This document shows, in pieces, positions 37,433 to 48,379 of a stretch of 64,000 nucleotides of DNA. The notes below the pieces were generated by a model, which was not told the origin of the DNA, did not search any database, and saw only the letters and a list, made by a program, of their open reading frames with translations. Numbering within the stretch: the stretch's first letter is position 1; every line of letters starts with the position of its first letter. This stretch comes from Chalciporus piperatus. Lineage: Eukaryota; Basidiomycota; Agaricomycetes; Boletales; Boletaceae. The DNA is taken from the NCBI GenBank assembly GCA_038093975.1, contig JBBPTG010000051.1, positions 62,001 through 126,000 on the forward strand. Reading direction: 5' to 3'. The position numbers and the translations under genes were made by a program.

Positions 37433-38973
37433 ATGGGTTTATCTCTTTACTTCCTCGCGCTGGTCGCCCTCAACGTCTTTGCAGCTCCTGTTGGTTCGAG
37501 CGAATCTCAAACGCTATCCAACCTGACGCAAACTTTCACTGACACGACATCCTCACCGTTCACTGATGCGCATTCGACTAATTCTCCTATAACGTCAACT
37601 CAACCCCGGGCCCTTTCCTCACCATCTGCTTCATCGTCACCGACATCGTTTACTCCAACGCCTACCAGCACCCTCTTAGTCACTGAAATCGCGACCGCTT
37701 TTGAAACGACGACCGTCGTCACCGTCATTGTGACCACAACCATTACCACAACACCGACAACACCGACACCCACCCAAGGTACTTCTTCGGGCAATCATAC
37801 CGTATGGGCAGCTCCCCAAAAAATGGCCGACCTCTCCGCATTCAACGTTACCTCCTTCCCCACTGGCCAAAAAAACCTCGACATCGTCTCCGAAATCCCA
37901 TCCAGCGCCAAATCCCGCACCTCAAAAATCACCCAGAGCCCACTCGGTTCGCAAAACGGAACGAACCAGTCTTCGATTCTGCAGCTCGTCTATCCTGCCC
38001 ATTCCGTCAACCCGGGAAGCAAACCTGCGGGCGGAGCGGATTTTTACGCATCCCCACTCGATCTGGCAGGTTCGCGGAACGTCACGCTCGAGTATAGCGT
38101 GTTCTTTCCGGCGGACTTTGAGTGGGTCAACGGGGGGAAGCTACCGGGCTTGTATGGAGGTCATACGGGGTGCTCTGGTGGTTCTTCCGCCGTCGACTGC
38201 TTTAGCACGCGCATGATGTGGCGACAGAAAGGCGTCGGAGAACTCTACCTGGTATGTCCCCAAGTTCCATCAACAAAGCCGTGCTTTGACGATGCATATT
38301 ATCACAGTATGCGCCAAAGGACAAACAAAGCGACGCCTTGTGCTCAGATCCGCAATCCGTCTGCGATTCCACGTACGGCTTCTCCATCGGACGAGGGTCC
38401 TTCAACTTCACCCCCGGCGATTGGACGAACTTGAGACAGAATGTCGTTTTGAACACCCCGGGGGAAAAGGACGGCACGTTCACATTGTTCGTCAATGGTG
38501 AGCCCGTGATCAGTCGGACAGACTTGTTTTATCGCGATGCTACTCGGTCATCGAAATTGAAATCGAGCCCCAAGACGACTTCACATGTTCCTGCCAGCTC
38601 TCAGGTCGTCTCTTCGACGTCGCAGAGTCGGTCGAGCGGAGCTCAGGATCCTCTTCTTGGGCTCCATGGTCTCCTCAAGCGTCAAACTGAAGCTTCGATC
38701 CCAAAAACGACCGGGGAAAACGAGCTGGAGGCGACTCGATCCAGACCCGCTCGTTGTGCTCTTGCCGTTTCGCGAGATGAAGACGCAGGCTCTCAGCCTG
38801 CAGAATTCATCGGCATTTTCTTCAGGTACGCCTTCACACAGCTGAAGTCCATTACCGCGCGATACTTATTCCTGGACGACAGCACCTTCTTTGGGGGCCA
38901 TGGGTCCAAGTACGCTACACCCAAACAGCAATACACCTGGTTCAAGGACTTTTCAATCACCCGCCACGATTAA
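37433..38973 (+). CDS. secreted polysaccharide lyase family 14 protein
   Basis: Three exons: 37433 to about 38250, about 38308-38827, and about 38884-38973; the last intron (AG then GTACGCC to GACGACAG) restores GIFFSTFFGGHGSKYA. Signal peptide MGLSLYFLALVALNVFAAPV, then a Ser/Thr-rich, probably O-glycosylated linker to about residue 130 (TTVVTVIVTTTITTTP). The lyase domain has VTLEYSVFFPADFEWVNGGK, LPGLYGGHTGCSGG, RMMWRQKGVGELYLYAP, GSFNFTPGDWTNLRQNVVLN and YATPKQQYTWFKDF, matching PL14 (alginate/glucuronan-lyase-like). Between the last two blocks is a low-complexity insert of about 90 residues. Substrate in fungi is uncertain, probably a uronic-acid polymer of cell walls. Confidence 0.85.
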
Positions 38974-39011
38974 CGCCGATAATTAAGTTTCGGGGGTGGT
39001 AAGTTAGCAGT

Positions 39012-40737
39012 TCAACGACGAGATAAAACGGCAATAACAAGACCGACGAGAAAAGCGAGCAAGAATGCGATCCGTTTCACTGACCACCTCTCCACCGGAC
39101 CCATTTCCACCGTCTCAATCAACAACCCTTGCAGCTCTTTCGCCAAAGCCTCCATTCCAAAGACCGTTTGCGCGCGGTGCTTTGATCTCTGTGATAACGA
39201 CATCCGTTCCGATTCATTCATGCGACATATTTCTTCCAACGCGTCTGCCCAGATCCCTGATTCGGGCGTTCGTAGCCAACCCGTTCGTTGCTCTGGTGGC
39301 TGGTCCACAACGCTCTCTGTCGGCCCACCACTGTCGCACGCGAGGATGGGAACTCCACAAATCATGCCCTCGACAGGTCCGATCCCAAAGTGTTCGTTCG
39401 CAGGGGTGTAGAGCAGAGCGCGAGTCGAGGGGGATTGGAGGAGCGCAGACCGTTGTGACGTCGTGAAATTGAGGAGGAAAAGGATGTCTGGCTCGTTTGC
39501 GGTCGTACCTGTGAATGAGGGAGCAGAGACTTTGGAATGCGGGGGTGTGATCACGTTGAACGATAGGTTGCTCGATCTTGCGCGTTCGACGAGACCATTC
39601 AAGGTACGTATGTTGTCTTCGAGGCGTGGGTCATAGCCACCTACGTGTGATGAGATGACACAGTCGAGTGAGATGCAGATGCAGAAGCCATACCAGCAAG
39701 GACGAGTCGCATGTCGCGAGTTGTTTGCTGCATTGAAGGTTTGGCTCTGAGGAGAGCGAACGCTTCAATCGCCAACGCAGCGTTCTTCTTCATCTCGAAA
39801 CGATTTAGCGAAATCAACGTGGGGCGCTGTCTTTATGAACTTGTGAGCAACCACGAGAGCGTCTGAGAGCTCATCTTACGATGTGACCTGGACGACATCA
39901 AGTTCCGTCCAATCGACGGGTGCTTGGTAGGCTTTGATGTTTATTCCTGGATAGACGACCTTTGGCGTCGACGTTATCGAACTGAGATGAGCAGTCGTTA
40001 TACGTGCTGTGAATTTCGAGTTCGCGACGATAAGATCAGCCTGCCCTGCAAGACACGGTTAAACGCAGGTTTATTTTCCACGATACGAAAAACGAATCGC
40101 ATACGGGTTGTCACCTCTTCGAGCCAATCCATAGGAAACCGATAGAGCGCTTTAAGCAACCCGACGTTCTTCTTCTGAAACTTTCCCTCTACGAAAGCAC
40201 CATACGCGAGTAGCTTATCTGGGAAATGACAATAGAACAGAACGCGTTTTCCGCCCAACATCCGTAGGAGGGGTATACAGGTCGAGAGTTGGTCGACGAA
40301 GAAGACATCGTACTCGGGTGTAGAGGAGCTGAGAATGTATTTGGTGAGGTGGAGTTGTCTTATGTGTGCGAATAGGATGTGGAATTTTCCTCGCCAGGAA
40401 CGAGGGAAGGGTGGGACGATGTGGTGGACGCGGAGAGTGCCTTGGGGTGGAACGCGATGTGTAAGAACAGATGCTCGCAGACGAACGTATACAGACGATT
40501 ACCGTCTCTAGTTTCGTCAAAACAGTGACTTTTGTCGTGGTGCGAGGTATAGACGTCAACAGAGTGTCCGAGTGACTGCAGACCGAGTGCTGCGTCCACG
40601 ACGAGCCTCTCGGCACCACCTGGGGGGGATTGAAGCTATAGAATGTTGTCCCAGTGGCCATAGTTGACATACACACCAATTCCGAGGTCTGGGTGGATGA
40701 ACGCGACGCGCAATTTCGATGCGGCCTCGGGTGCCAT
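39012..40737 (-). CDS. ALG2: alpha-1,3/1,6-mannosyltransferase ALG2
   Basis: ER enzyme that adds the second and third mannose to the lipid-linked N-glycan precursor. Start [20 protein letters not shown], then after an intron [39 protein letters not shown], the block [32 protein letters not shown] and [13 protein letters not shown]. The glycosyltransferase group 1 domain ends with [20 protein letters not shown] and [11 protein letters not shown], carrying the E-x7-E motif. A C-terminal hydrophobic segment, [20 protein letters not shown], is the expected membrane anchor. Five or more short introns, all with canonical ends where checked. No defects. Confidence 0.93.
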
Positions 40738-41101
40738 CTTGCGTTCTGACACGAGTACAGAGTATGGAAGACCGAACCAAGACCGGACCGTGTGAGTTTG
40801 CCATCAAGAAGACTCGGTCCCGGACGTCGATCCGCCGAGCTCTACTACTGTAACTGTATGTAGTTGATCCATCCGCTTCAGTTTCTGCTCAGCCTTTTCG
40901 TGCCCAAATGGTATGTCAATCTGGCCGCGCTACAACGATGGTGAGTTTGTCGTGACATTCCCGATTTCCCATATCATTTGGACGCGTCCCTAGAATTGTC
41001 GTCCGGGCTAGAATCGTAGACAGAGAAGACAGTGGCGGTCTGGGGTGTCTTCTGTACATTGGAATATACATCCCTTCGGCGCCTCACAGCCGACGCCTCC
41101 G
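40738..41101. other. intergenic
   Basis: Holds the ALG2 promoter side and the 3' side of the small minus-strand gene. No gene seen. Confidence 0.5.
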
Positions 41102-41392
41102 CTAAAACTCATCTCTTTTCGCCCTCCTCCGCAGCTCCAGCACATCGACCCTCTCCACGCCCTTCACGCTCCTCAGCACTCGCAACACCTCGTCCCTCTC
41201 CCTCTCGTTCGCAGTAGCGACCGTGAATACAAGGACGTTCCCCAGTTCACCCGCAGGCTTGGCGTACTGGAGATCATGGAGAACTGGGTCCGAGTTTGCC
41301 AAGCTCGTTGGGTTGGAAAGGAACGGCGAATTGGTTCCAAAAGTGATGGCGAGATCTACTGGTGACGATGGCATCATAAACGATGGGTAGAT
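41102..41392 (-). CDS. small protein, unknown, 5' end not resolved
   Basis: Open minus-strand segment starting either at a possible acceptor (TTAG at 41393-41396) as IYPSFMMPSSPVDLAITFG, or at the ATG at 41377. It continues NSPFLSNPTSLANSDPVLHD, NVLVFTVATANERERDEVLR and VLRSVKGVERVDVLELRRR, and ends KRDEF. The last part has the look of a beta-alpha-beta unit. An upstream exon could not be phased; a plausible donor (GTAGGTCC, about 41,459) leads into an open stretch but gives a stop. The ending KRDEF is near, but not equal to, the ER retrieval signal K/HDEL, so ER residence is only a guess. Could also be a partial or decayed gene. Confidence 0.4.
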   Translation of the reverse strand: MYPSFMMPSSPVDLAITFGTNSPFLSNPTSLANSDPVLHDLQYAKPAGELGNVLVFTVATANERERDEVLRVLRSVKGVERVDVLELRRRAKRDEF

Positions 41393-41752
41393 CTAACTGG
41401 CGTCTTTTGGCCTCGACGTGAGTTTGTCTCGATTGATCATGCCGAGGCGGGACCTACCAGGCGGAACGAGTGTTACTCGGATAAATTTTGGACAAAATGC
41501 CCTCCGGCCTCACTGCACTGGAAAGTTCCCGATTGGACTGAGCTCCAAAAATGCTTATTCCTATCGTGAGTGTCCGCCCAATTCTTGTATACACTTACTA
41601 CATCACGCTCAGATAACTATGCACTCTATACAACTAGACCATTTCAATCTGCGATCTCTACATTGTAAATGACCCCGATAAATGACGGATGCCCCAGTTC
41701 TTTCAGCCGGTCTGTAGGCGGCCAACCACAAGGTCAGATATCTCTGCGAGTG
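41393..41752. other. intergenic or missing 5' exon region
   Basis: May contain the first exon of the small minus-strand gene, which could not be phased. A plus-strand open frame at 41418-41672 shows no recognisable features. Confidence 0.35.
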
Positions 41753-43039
41753 TCAACGTGAAACATGCAAACCTGTAAGAAGAACACCATCTTGATCCTC
41801 AACCCGGAAAGTCCTCCCCTCAAGATACGGTTGCAGTTCCCGCGCCGCCAATCTCGTGTGGCATTTGAGCAAAGATTCGACGTTATATTTACTCAAAAGT
41901 TGCACCACTTGTAGAGAAGGGACGGTGGTTTTCAGCTCGTCGAGGAGTGAGAAGAGCGAGACGAAATCAGATCTGATAGCCTGGTTGTTCGTTGCTCGCA
42001 ATCCAAGGTACGTGATCGGGGGAAGGATGAGGTTGGGGCGTACAATGGCAGGAAATAGATCTGCGGTTATGATGAGACGACGCAAGTTTGGACACGTTCG
42101 TGCGACGACGTGTAGGCTCTCGCGGACGTCGATCGACCGATGATGAGGTATGCAGAACTGGAGACAATGAAGCTGACTGCAACAGCAGCGGAGAAAGTCG
42201 TTCCAATGATCCAATTCATTCTGCCCCTCGATAGTGAGTTCGCGGAGAGCGGATCCTGACTCCTCCCAGTTAAACGACGAGGTAACGTCTCCGGAAGCAG
42301 CAGGCCATGTAGCCAGGGCGTTCACTTTAAGTGTCGTGACGGAGGTTGGGATATGACAATGCGTTTTGTCATTCGACCAGGTTAGCAGACGGGATGTGAG
42401 GATGCGAAGCTGGTGACACTTGGTGAGGAGACTTGCGAGGTGAGCGACGGATGGCTGGTGTGTGTTAGGCGCAAAATCCAGGACACGCAATGACGACGCA
42501 GAGCGTTCCAGCACCTCCAAGATGTTGTTTGGGAATGTGTACACGAAGTTGGGGGTCATGGAAAAGGAAACGATAATGAGGTTGGTCATGTGTGAGATCA
42601 GATTTGTTAGAGGCTCCGACTTTTCTTCAGAATTCAAGCGAGCGTCTCCGTGGTCACGGATCGCCACATCCAATCGTTGCGTGTAAGCACCCAGGGGCTG
42701 CCGCTCTTCGTCCATGGCAGAGGACTTGAGAGTGGAGAGCAGTGGTTCTATGGATCGAACTCTCCCAATGTAGACCGATCGATAGAGGTATGGTGTGGCC
42801 AGGTGCCACCACTGCTTGCAAACGCACACGAGAGCGCGCTTGGTCAACAACGCCTCACGGAGCCCAGAGTGACGATCTTTGGTTGAGAGTTGTTTGGTGG
42901 GGTTGAAGTGGGCGTATACTTCTGGGACAAGTGTTCCGGGAACATAAGTGGCATGCTGGAAGACGCAGATCCATATCTCTGGAGGGAGAGCAGGGAGTTT
43001 GACGGTGCGTTTGTGGCGGATATCCATCGAGTCCTCCAT
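41753..43039 (-). CDS. F-box protein
   Basis: Single-exon gene of about 428 residues. Start MEDSMDIRHKRTVKLPALPP (ATG at 43039) leads directly into an F-box-like region: LPPEIWICVFQHATYVPGT, then LLTKRALVCVCKQWWHLATP and YLYRSVYIG. The remainder has weakly regular LRR-like repeats (ASSLRVLDFAPNTHQPSVAH, ALRELTIEGQNELDHWND, ARTCPNLRRLIITADLFP). Expected to be an SCF adaptor; the target is unknown. Base composition is like its neighbours, unlike the F-box gene at 21.6 kb. Confidence 0.8.
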   Translation of the reverse strand: MEDSMDIRHKRTVKLPALPPEIWICVFQHATYVPGTLVPEVYAHFNPTKQLSTKDRHSGLREALLTKRALVCVCKQWWHLATPYLYRSVYIGRVRSIEPLLSTLKSSAMDEERQPLGAYTQRLDVAIRDHGDARLNSEEKSEPLTNLISHMTNLIIVSFSMTPNFVYTFPNNILEVLERSASSLRVLDFAPNTHQPSVAHLASLLTKCHQLRILTSRLLTWSNDKTHCHIPTSVTTLKVNALATWPAASGDVTSSFNWEESGSALRELTIEGQNELDHWNDFLRCCCSQLHCLQFCIPHHRSIDVRESLHVVARTCPNLRRLIITADLFPAIVRPNLILPPITYLGLRATNNQAIRSDFVSLFSLLDELKTTVPSLQVVQLLSKYNVESLLKCHTRLAARELQPYLEGRTFRVEDQDGVLLTGLHVSR

Positions 43040-43166
43040 AGCCAATGAGTTGGAACAAGCGTCATATATAATACGCGTGACTAAGCAGCTACTGCTTCAT
43101 GTCCCCATCTGAAGACACAGCGCCTTAACCAACTACCACTATCAGTGTCACAAGGAACGCTGAGGG

Positions 43167-44203
43167 ATGTCGCCCCAGACTGATCTAGAGCAAGTGGTGA
43201 ACTCAGAGGTGAAGTATGTGCTCATAGCGAGTTATCAAGCTCTTTCTCACTCGCAGCGTTCGCAAGGGAATGGCATTTCCGTGAGTTATCTAGTTATACT
43301 TGCGAGTCGTATCGACGCTATCGTCGTCACTGCCTTTAGACTTTTACTTTCATCAGAACAACGCAGAGGAGCACCATGCTGCACTCGAGTTGCGCGATGC
43401 TGTGTTGGGGCTCAGGCGTGACGGGGCATTCGTAGCAGTGCCTCTCTTTCGTGTGAACACTGCTCCGATGGGCCCTCATCCGGTCGGTGAGTATCTTGCG
43501 TTAAGTTTCACGAAAGGCCAAGTGACCGAGCGGATGCAACTTCGATTCCACGGTCAAGGCTCGTATGAGATATGGGTGCCCTCCACCTCATTCTCGGCTG
43601 TGTTTTCGTATCTTTGTCAGAACAGAGGTAATCTGAGGTAAGAAGTCCTGAGGATCAAGTCGTGTGAGGACTTCCTTATGCAGCGATTCATTTAGCGTTC
43701 TCGTTCATCCACTTACACGCGAAGAGGTTGGTTCATTACCTCCTTCTATCTTACGCAGGCAACTCATTCCGCGCAAACCCCTTCATTCTTCAGAGAAAGT
43801 AGGCGACGCGCTTTGTCCCACATGGTTCTGGTGATTGAACAACCCTTTTTTTTCGCTCTCAGGGATCACGAAGTTCGCAATGCATGGCTTGGTCCGCCTT
43901 TCCCTCTGGATCTTGCAATTCTTCCTGCAGAGGTAAAAGATATGCCTTTGCAATATCCTAGCCTCAGTAAGAGAATGCACGCTTCCTGCTGTTTGTCCGC
44001 TTAATGATATCCTTTTAGAACTTGGGTACTCTGCCAAAGAACCTGGTATCACGCTGGAAGAGCGTCGCCGCATTGGCGCTAACGTCGAGCGAACTCTGAG
44101 AGGCGAGAAGGAAGCTGCAAGAGCGCCTTCAAACAATTGGCCCGACACACTGAGTGAGACAACGGACAGTAGTGCTACTGATGAGAAGGACTATTGGATA
44201 TGA
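43167..44203 (+). CDS. DOPA 4,5-dioxygenase family enzyme
   Basis: Short extradiol ring-cleaving dioxygenase family known from betalain pigment formation in fly agaric. Spliced reading: MSPQTDLEQVVNSEVKEWHF, HFYFHQNNAEEHHAALELRD, GAFVAVPLFRVNTAPMGPHP, VGSYEIWVPSTSF, LSVLVHPLTREE, DHEVRNAWLGPPFPLDLAIL, QYPSLKLGYSAKEPGITLEE and a charged C-terminal tail. The motifs HFHFYFHQNN, GPHPVGSYEIW and HPLT fit the family, and His in HxHxYF and HPLT are the likely metal ligands. Six exons. Phase is not closed by a GT donor just before the DHE exon; a GC donor at 43759-43760 would close it but adds about nine residues. Substrate (DOPA or other catechol) is unproven. Confidence 0.8.
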
Positions 44204-44472
44204 TTACTTGGATTTCTGAGTACTTGCGTCGAGTAAATGGGGGGACCGTCGTACGACTCGTTACCCCACGTATTTGGCGCTGACATAAGGCCTCCTGCGA
44301 CTCATTCCTCCATCCTTGTATACTACCTGCATCAATTTTACGGGCAGGATTTGCTCCTTCGACATACGTTCGAGTGCTCCACTAGTTATATTGACGACTC
44401 GACACGTCTAATATAGAGGTGGTGCACTAAGATTGGAACCGTGACACGAGCTAGATCATCGTCGCAAGCGAG

Positions 44473-46287
44473 ATGGCTGATCTCCTGCAGTTTGGCAGAT
44501 CACTTGGAAAGGGTCCATCAGACGAAATGATGCGTTCTTCAAAACATCGTACTCTGTCCAGCACGATTGTCATAAAATTGGGTGGGTGGTCTTCCGTTCG
44601 TCTTTCCTGCTGCAGCTAACTGGCACGTCTTGCAGGAACCTCATCCATCGTCCATGAAGAAACACATCAACCTCTCCTATCAATCTTGTCCTCTGTGGTC
44701 GAAACCGTAGTCCATCTACGCAGCCTAGGCCACAAAGTCGTCCTCGTCAGCTCAGGAGCGATCGGTGTTGGGCTACGCACGATGGATATTCCTCAACGAC
44801 CGAAGAGCTTATCCAAGAAACAAGTCAGTAGCGTGACCTATCGCGATAATGTGTGATGTTCTCATCTGGGTAGCGCGTAGGCTCTTTCTGCAATCGGCCA
44901 AGGTCGTTTGATCGCGCTGTGGGACAATTTGTTTGGGCAGTTTGATCAACGGACGGCGCAGATCTTGCTCACGAGAGGTGACATATCGGATGTGAGAGGT
45001 TCCTTGGATCGTGCTTCCCTAGCCTGACCACTTTGGACAGCGAACGCGGTATCTGAATGCAGTGAATACCATCAGGGAACTCCTCTCCATGGGTGTGGTA
45101 CCCATTGTCAACGAAAATGACACGATTTCAGTTAGCGTGCGTTATGATCACTTTCTTCATGAATACAACTTGTTCATTTCTATACAGGAAATAAAATTTG
45201 GTGACAATGATACTCTGTCTGCCATCACGTCGGCCATGATTCACGCCGATTACCTCTTCCTACTCACGGACGTCGATGGGCTATACACGGCAAATCCCAG
45301 AAAAGACCCAACGGCAAGGAAGATCGATGTTGTAACATCAGTCGCGGACATCAGAGCTCAAGGTCATCTCTATCTTCTCCTCCGGATGTCGTCCGTTTGC
45401 TAATCTCATCCAACGACAGTGAGCACGTCTACTCTGGGTTCAAGTTTAGGTACTGGCGGAATGGAAACGAAACTCATCGCCGCGGAGATTGCAGCTGGTG
45501 CTGGTGTCACGACAGTCATCACCTCCAGTAAACAACCCTCGTCGATCATCGATATCATCGATTACTACACGACACTTCGATTCCAGTCTCTCCCTGGGTC
45601 GGGCACTGCGAGTCCTGTGCCAAAACTCCAGATAATTGACCTTGATCACGTGAACGACAGCTTGAATTTACGAAGGCCACCGCATACGGTTTTCCAGCCA
45701 GCTGCAGTGCCGACGCGCGATTTGAAAGCTTGGACGAGTCATACGTTATACCCGGCAGGAGGCGTCATCATTGACAGTGGGGCGTATACGGTGCTGTCTC
45801 GTCGGGAATCGGGAGGGCGGTTGCTTCCCGTTGGAGTTCTTGGTGTTCGTGGATCGTTTGCGTCGGGGCAAGCAGTGCGGATACTTGTGCGATATGATCC
45901 AGAAGGGACGGTCACAGAGAAGGTGGACACGGCTCAAGATCCCGAAAGCGCGGCCGGATCGCTGTCCCGATCAAGCTCATCGTCGTCACTGGTTGATGAC
46001 CTTGCCTCAGATACACAAACGATCATGGATGATGATTATCATCCGGCGAAGCAAACGGAGGAAAGTGACGGTTGGGAGGTAAAAGAGGTCGGTCGAGGGC
46101 TTGTGAATTACAATTCCGTTCAGATTTCCCGAGTAAAGGGCTTGAACAGGTATGTGGGCACATTCTGTTTACGACCGGTACATTGTTAATGCGCTCTTCT
46201 TATAGCTCTCGTATTCCACAACTGCTTGGATATGCGGATACAGAATATGTGGTGGAGAATATCACGATTCGGGTGAGGGGGAACTGA
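44473..46287 (+). CDS. PRO1: glutamate 5-kinase (proline biosynthesis)
   Basis: Cytosolic enzyme phosphorylating glutamate as the first step to proline. Start [20 protein letters not shown]. Kinase domain (amino-acid kinase fold): [104 protein letters not shown] and [22 protein letters not shown]-terminal PUA domain follows: [37 protein letters not shown] and [17 protein letters not shown], ending at [10 protein letters not shown]. Six or so introns. A Ser-rich insert ([14 protein letters not shown]) splits the PUA part. No allosteric information can be read directly. Confidence 0.95.
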
Positions 46288-46440
46288 TAGAGTGGCTGTG
46301 TAGTTTTGTTTGGTATTGTATGTTGCGCAAATAGCGATGATCATTTTTTGTGTCAAGGGGGCCGGTTGAATCAGAGGACGGCTTAGTGGCTTAGTGCCAT
46401 CCTCATGCAATAGCAGGTCTGCTATCAATCCCTGTAAGTT

Positions 46441-47786
46441 ATGCACCACGGAAACTCCATTAGACTTCTTGCGGGCAAGTCCATCCTTTGTCCACCGCGA
46501 GACTACCACTGATCCCCCCCTCAGGCAACAGTCACCCAGAGCTCGCCAAAACAGTGGCCGAGCGGTGAGCTGCACCTTTCCATGACGGTGCCATGCAGTC
46601 CACGGACTGCTAATACCCTCCACAGACTTGGGGTTTCCTTAACACCATGCATGCCCCAGAAATTCTCCAACGGCGAGATCAACGTCAAAATTGCGGAATC
46701 CATTCGCGAAGAGGACGTCTTCATCATCCAATCGGGCTGCTCCGACGTCAACGATAACCTGATGGAACTCCTCATACTCGTCTCTGCATGCAAAACATCA
46801 TCGGCTCGTCGCATCACTGCAGTAATACCTTGTTTTCCCTACGCCCGTATGGACAAGAAGGACAAATCACGTGCGCCTATCACTGCAAAACTGGTCGCAA
46901 ATATGCTTGCAGTCGCAGGATGCGACCATGTGATCACAATGGATCTTCATGCCAGTCAAATACAGGGCTTCTTTGACATACCAGTAGACAACCTGTTTTC
47001 GGAGCCTCTGATGATATCATACATCAAGACACGCATCGACGGGTGGGAAGACAGTATCATTGTCAGTCCGGATGCCGGCGGTGCGAAGAGGTACGCGTGT
47101 TTTAACGTGGTTGGATATCCCCATATATCGCTCTTGCTCATGTGCCCTCCAGAGTGACGGCGATCGCGGACAAGCTCGGGGTCGAATTTGCCTTGATTCA
47201 CAGAAAGCGTGATGGAAAGTCCGAGGATGCGCCAGAGCGGATGGAGTTGTTAGTTGGTGATGTGCGAGATAAGGTACGTACGACTTTTTTTATGTTCTGT
47301 GCTACCATAGATATCTAGGTTGCTTATCGGGCCTTGCGCCGACAGATTGCTATCTTGGTGGACGATATGATTGATTCCGGACATACGCTTTCTCTTGCGG
47401 CACGGACCTTGCATGATAAGGGTGCGAAGACTATACATGCATTGATTTCCCATGGTTAGTGTCTGGTATTGGAGCTTCCTCCAAACGGTTTATAAATTGT
47501 TGGTCCAGGGTTATTCGCCGAGGCGGACATGGAAAGCCTCCAGGACCTCCCGATAGAACATATTGTGGTATGTGTGTCTGTTGGCGATCGAATGGTTGGC
47601 TCACGTGGACAACAGGTTACGAACACGATACCCCAAAAACAACACAAGGGGCGGTGTCCCAAGCTGCTCACGATAGACATCAGCTCTACGATTGCAGAAA
47701 GTATTCGCAGAACTCACAATGGTGAAAGTATCAGTTTGCTATTCGGTGAATGGGCCGATGGTCGAGGTTTGGATATGATGGTCTAG
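46441..47786 (+). CDS. PRS: ribose-phosphate pyrophosphokinase (PRPP synthetase)
   Basis: Makes PRPP from ribose 5-phosphate and ATP for nucleotide, His and Trp synthesis. Two small 5' exons were needed: 46441 to about 46482 ([13 protein letters not shown]) and about 46527-46565 ([12 protein letters not shown]), then [20 protein letters not shown]. Family motifs: [72 protein letters not shown], the PRPP loop [17 protein letters not shown], and [20 protein letters not shown]. Seven exons in all. It starts 153 bp after the PRO1 stop on the same strand. Whether it pairs with other PRS subunits cannot be told from this window. Confidence 0.93.
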
Positions 47787-48379
47787 AAGTCTTTGGATAG
47801 CTACGTCACATCAACTCTATGGAATTTTTTTGAACTCTATCGTGAGCTTGACCCCTGTTGTTTGGCGCCACGGACTGGTGTTGAGATGATGCCTTCTTGC
47901 TGGTTGTGTGGATCATCACTTGGTCCGTCCGATTGCGCAATTGATGAATCACAATCGGCCTCAATGGCTTTCACTGGTTGTTATCATAACCGTCCACTTC
48001 TCTTCCGTGTGCTGCAGGGGGCTTGGGGTTGGCTTGTTTCCATCCGCAGCCTGATGACCACTTTGTTGACACTGTCATTGAACCAAGGTGAATATTGTCC
48101 TTCCCTTATAAGCTACTTGTTTGGTTTCAAGTGGCTCGCCGACATCAAAACATCAAAATGCAGGAACTGAGGAAGCTCCCCATTGCTCGCTTCCTACTTC
48201 GCACGCCAACAGGGAGTCCCTCGGCTCTGGATGGTCACACGCCCAGACGACATTTTGAGGTCGACTTGCATCATCCTAGCCTCAGAATCGACTACTTATT
48301 GCCGCCTTAAGCCAGCCGTATACCCGGAATGCTTGCTGTTAGACGCCCACCCCCAGTGTAATCTTTTCGACTATCCACC
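47787..48379. other. intergenic
   Basis: Between PRPP synthetase and the amino-acid permease on the same strand. Short open frames occur but none is convincing. Confidence 0.5.

Noticed and set aside
43101..43155. tRNA D-arm-like sequence on the minus strand (GTTGGTTAAGGCGC)
   Set aside because: No matching acceptor pairing, no plausible anticodon stem and no T-arm sequence follow within tRNA distance.
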